From Demequina aurantiaca (GTDB lineage Bacteria > Actinomycetota > Actinomycetes > Actinomycetales > Demequinaceae), in the NCBI RefSeq assembly GCF_000975135.1, contig NZ_BBRF01000001.1, positions 1,180,380 to 1,244,379 on the forward strand: a stretch of 64,000 bases of DNA, given 5' to 3'. Positions 63,156 to 64,000 of this stretch are shown here, piece by piece; positions within the stretch are counted from its first letter, which is position 1; every line of letters begins with the position of its first letter. The notes beneath the pieces were generated by a model. That model was not told the DNA's origin, did not search any database, and saw nothing but the letters and a program-made list of their open reading frames with translations. A program made the position numbers and the translations under genes.

Positions 63156-64000
63156 ATGACGCGTGAGGTGACCGTCCGCGCTCCCGGAAAGCTGAATTTG
63201 CAGCTGTCCGTGGGGCCTCAGCAGGCCGATGGCTACCACCCACTCGCGACGGTGTTCCAGGCAGTGGATCTCTTTGAGACCGTCACCGCGTCTGCCCGCG
63301 AGGACGACCAATACGTTCTTGAGATGACGATGCTACCCACGGTGAAGGCGGACCCCGGCGCGGTGCCGTTGGACGAGACCAATCTGGTGATGAGGGCCGC
63401 GCGGGCAGTAGCCACGAAGTACGGCATCACCGACGGCGTGAACTTGCGCATTGTCAAGGGAGTGCCGGTGGCAGGCGGTATGGCCGGCGGGAGCGCCGAT
63501 GCGGCCGCGGCTTTGCTGGCCTGTGCAGAGGCCTGGGACGTGGGCGCCACGCGCGACGAGCTGGACGAATTGGCTGCAGGGTTGGGCGCGGATGTGCCCT
63601 TCGCCCTGCACGGCCACACCGCTGTGGGGCTTGGACGAGGGGACGAGCTGTCGCCCGCCATGACTCACGGCGAGTTTCACTGGGTATTTGCCACGCAGGG
63701 GCATGGGCTCAGCACGCCGGCGGTCTATGCGGAGTTCGACCGCCAGGTAGCGGCGGGGGAGCGTGTGGCACGCGCACCACGTCTGTCCGATGCCGTGATG
63801 AGCGCACTGATGGCCGGAGATCCGCGGGCCCTCGGCTCCGCGTTGGTGAATGACCTCCAGGGCCCGGCACTGGCCTTGGCGCCGCATCTGAAAAGGACGA
63901 TGGCGCTTGCGCGTGACGCCGAGGCGCTGGGTGTGATGATTTCCGGTTCCGGACCCACGGTGGCCGCCCTCGCCCGGTCTCGTCAGCATGCCTTGGCTAT
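63156..64000 (+). CDS. ispE: 4-diphosphocytidyl-2-C-methyl-D-erythritol kinase (3' end cut by window)
   Basis: The first 281 codons of IspE are present and the frame is open to the window edge. It is a GHMP kinase of the non-mevalonate isoprenoid pathway. It starts EVTVRAPGKLNLQLSVG and QADGYHPLATVFQAVDL, has the ATP loop PVAGGMAGGSADAAAALLA, FALHGHTAVGLGRGDEL and the C-terminal MISGSGPTVAALA. The usual length is about 290-310 residues, so little is missing. It follows ksgA by 28 bases. Confidence 0.95.
   Translation, partial: MTREVTVRAPGKLNLQLSVGPQQADGYHPLATVFQAVDLFETVTASAREDDQYVLEMTMLPTVKADPGAVPLDETNLVMRAARAVATKYGITDGVNLRIVKGVPVAGGMAGGSADAAAALLACAEAWDVGATRDELDELAAGLGADVPFALHGHTAVGLGRGDELSPAMTHGEFHWVFATQGHGLSTPAVYAEFDRQVAAGERVARAPRLSDAVMSALMAGDPRALGSALVNDLQGPALALAPHLKRTMALARDAEALGVMISGSGPTVAALARSRQHALA

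Overview
This window is chromosomal DNA from a high-GC Gram-positive bacterium of the phylum Actinobacteria. The evidence is a WhiB regulator, a GuaB3 paralogue, a CIRCE-controlled groES, a SURF1 factor, O-mannosyltransferase, an actinobacterial PspC/LiaS-type stress cluster and the metG-tatD-(rpf-like)-ksgA-ispE order. The mix of families (phosphoketolase, SLT/APF-type muralytic enzyme at the rpf position, six-TM GGDEF proteins) suits the Micrococcales, perhaps near Demequinaceae or Cellulomonadaceae; that placement is inference. I see no insertion sequence, prophage, CRISPR array or rRNA. Coding density is high, and no gene-free stretch exceeds about 285 bases.

Layout. 0-9.3 kb: end of a methyltransferase gene, CIRCE-groES, whiB, guaB, a divergent TetR/DsrE pair with tandem operators, a TauE exporter, glutamate dehydrogenase with a small partner, a DEDDh exonuclease, guaB3 and a class I amidotransferase. 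9.3-18.1 kb, minus strand: ABC-F ATPase, a quinone-oxidoreductase-like enzyme, phosphoketolase, ackA and pta. 18.3-23.5 kb: two membrane GGDEF proteins, SURF1, DUF3817 and guaA in a tight run. 23.6-28.4 kb: a lipoprotein, a PspC protein with a small membrane partner, and a divergent NarL-type two-component system. 28.6-39.8 kb: DEAD-box helicase with a structured leader, RibD-like reductase, a third GGDEF protein, a lipoprotein, PcrA/UvrD, a secreted beta-helix protein, a DUF308 protein, tRNA-Ala(CGC) and an FKBP lipoprotein. 39.9-47.2 kb: AI-2E-family permease, an arginine-dihydrolase-like/ornithine cyclodeaminase pair beside an Lrp regulator, Pmt, rsmI and a VanY-type carboxypeptidase. 47.4-58.5 kb: a YtfQRT-YjfF-type sugar ABC transporter, two LacI regulators and araB-araD-araA. 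58.6-64 kb: metG, tatD, a G5/SLT cell-wall protein, ksgA and ispE (cut by the window end).

How the genes fit together. The arabinose block would import a pentose and convert it to xylulose 5-phosphate. Xfp, AckA and Pta, encoded elsewhere in the window, could turn that into acetyl phosphate, ATP, acetate and acetyl-CoA. The transporter promoter and the araB promoter share the half-site ATGTTAAC overlapping their promoter elements, which suggests joint control by one or both neighbouring LacI proteins. GuaB, GuaB3 and GuaA give the guanine-nucleotide branch. The DDAH/ArgZ-like enzyme and ornithine cyclodeaminase suggest a short arginine to ornithine to proline route. Several genes (guaB, guaB3, the amidotransferase, the TetR gene, the ABC-F gene, the oxidoreductase, pmt, metG) have a TANNNT box 6-7 bases before the start codon and mostly no Shine-Dalgarno sequence, so leaderless mRNAs are likely common here.
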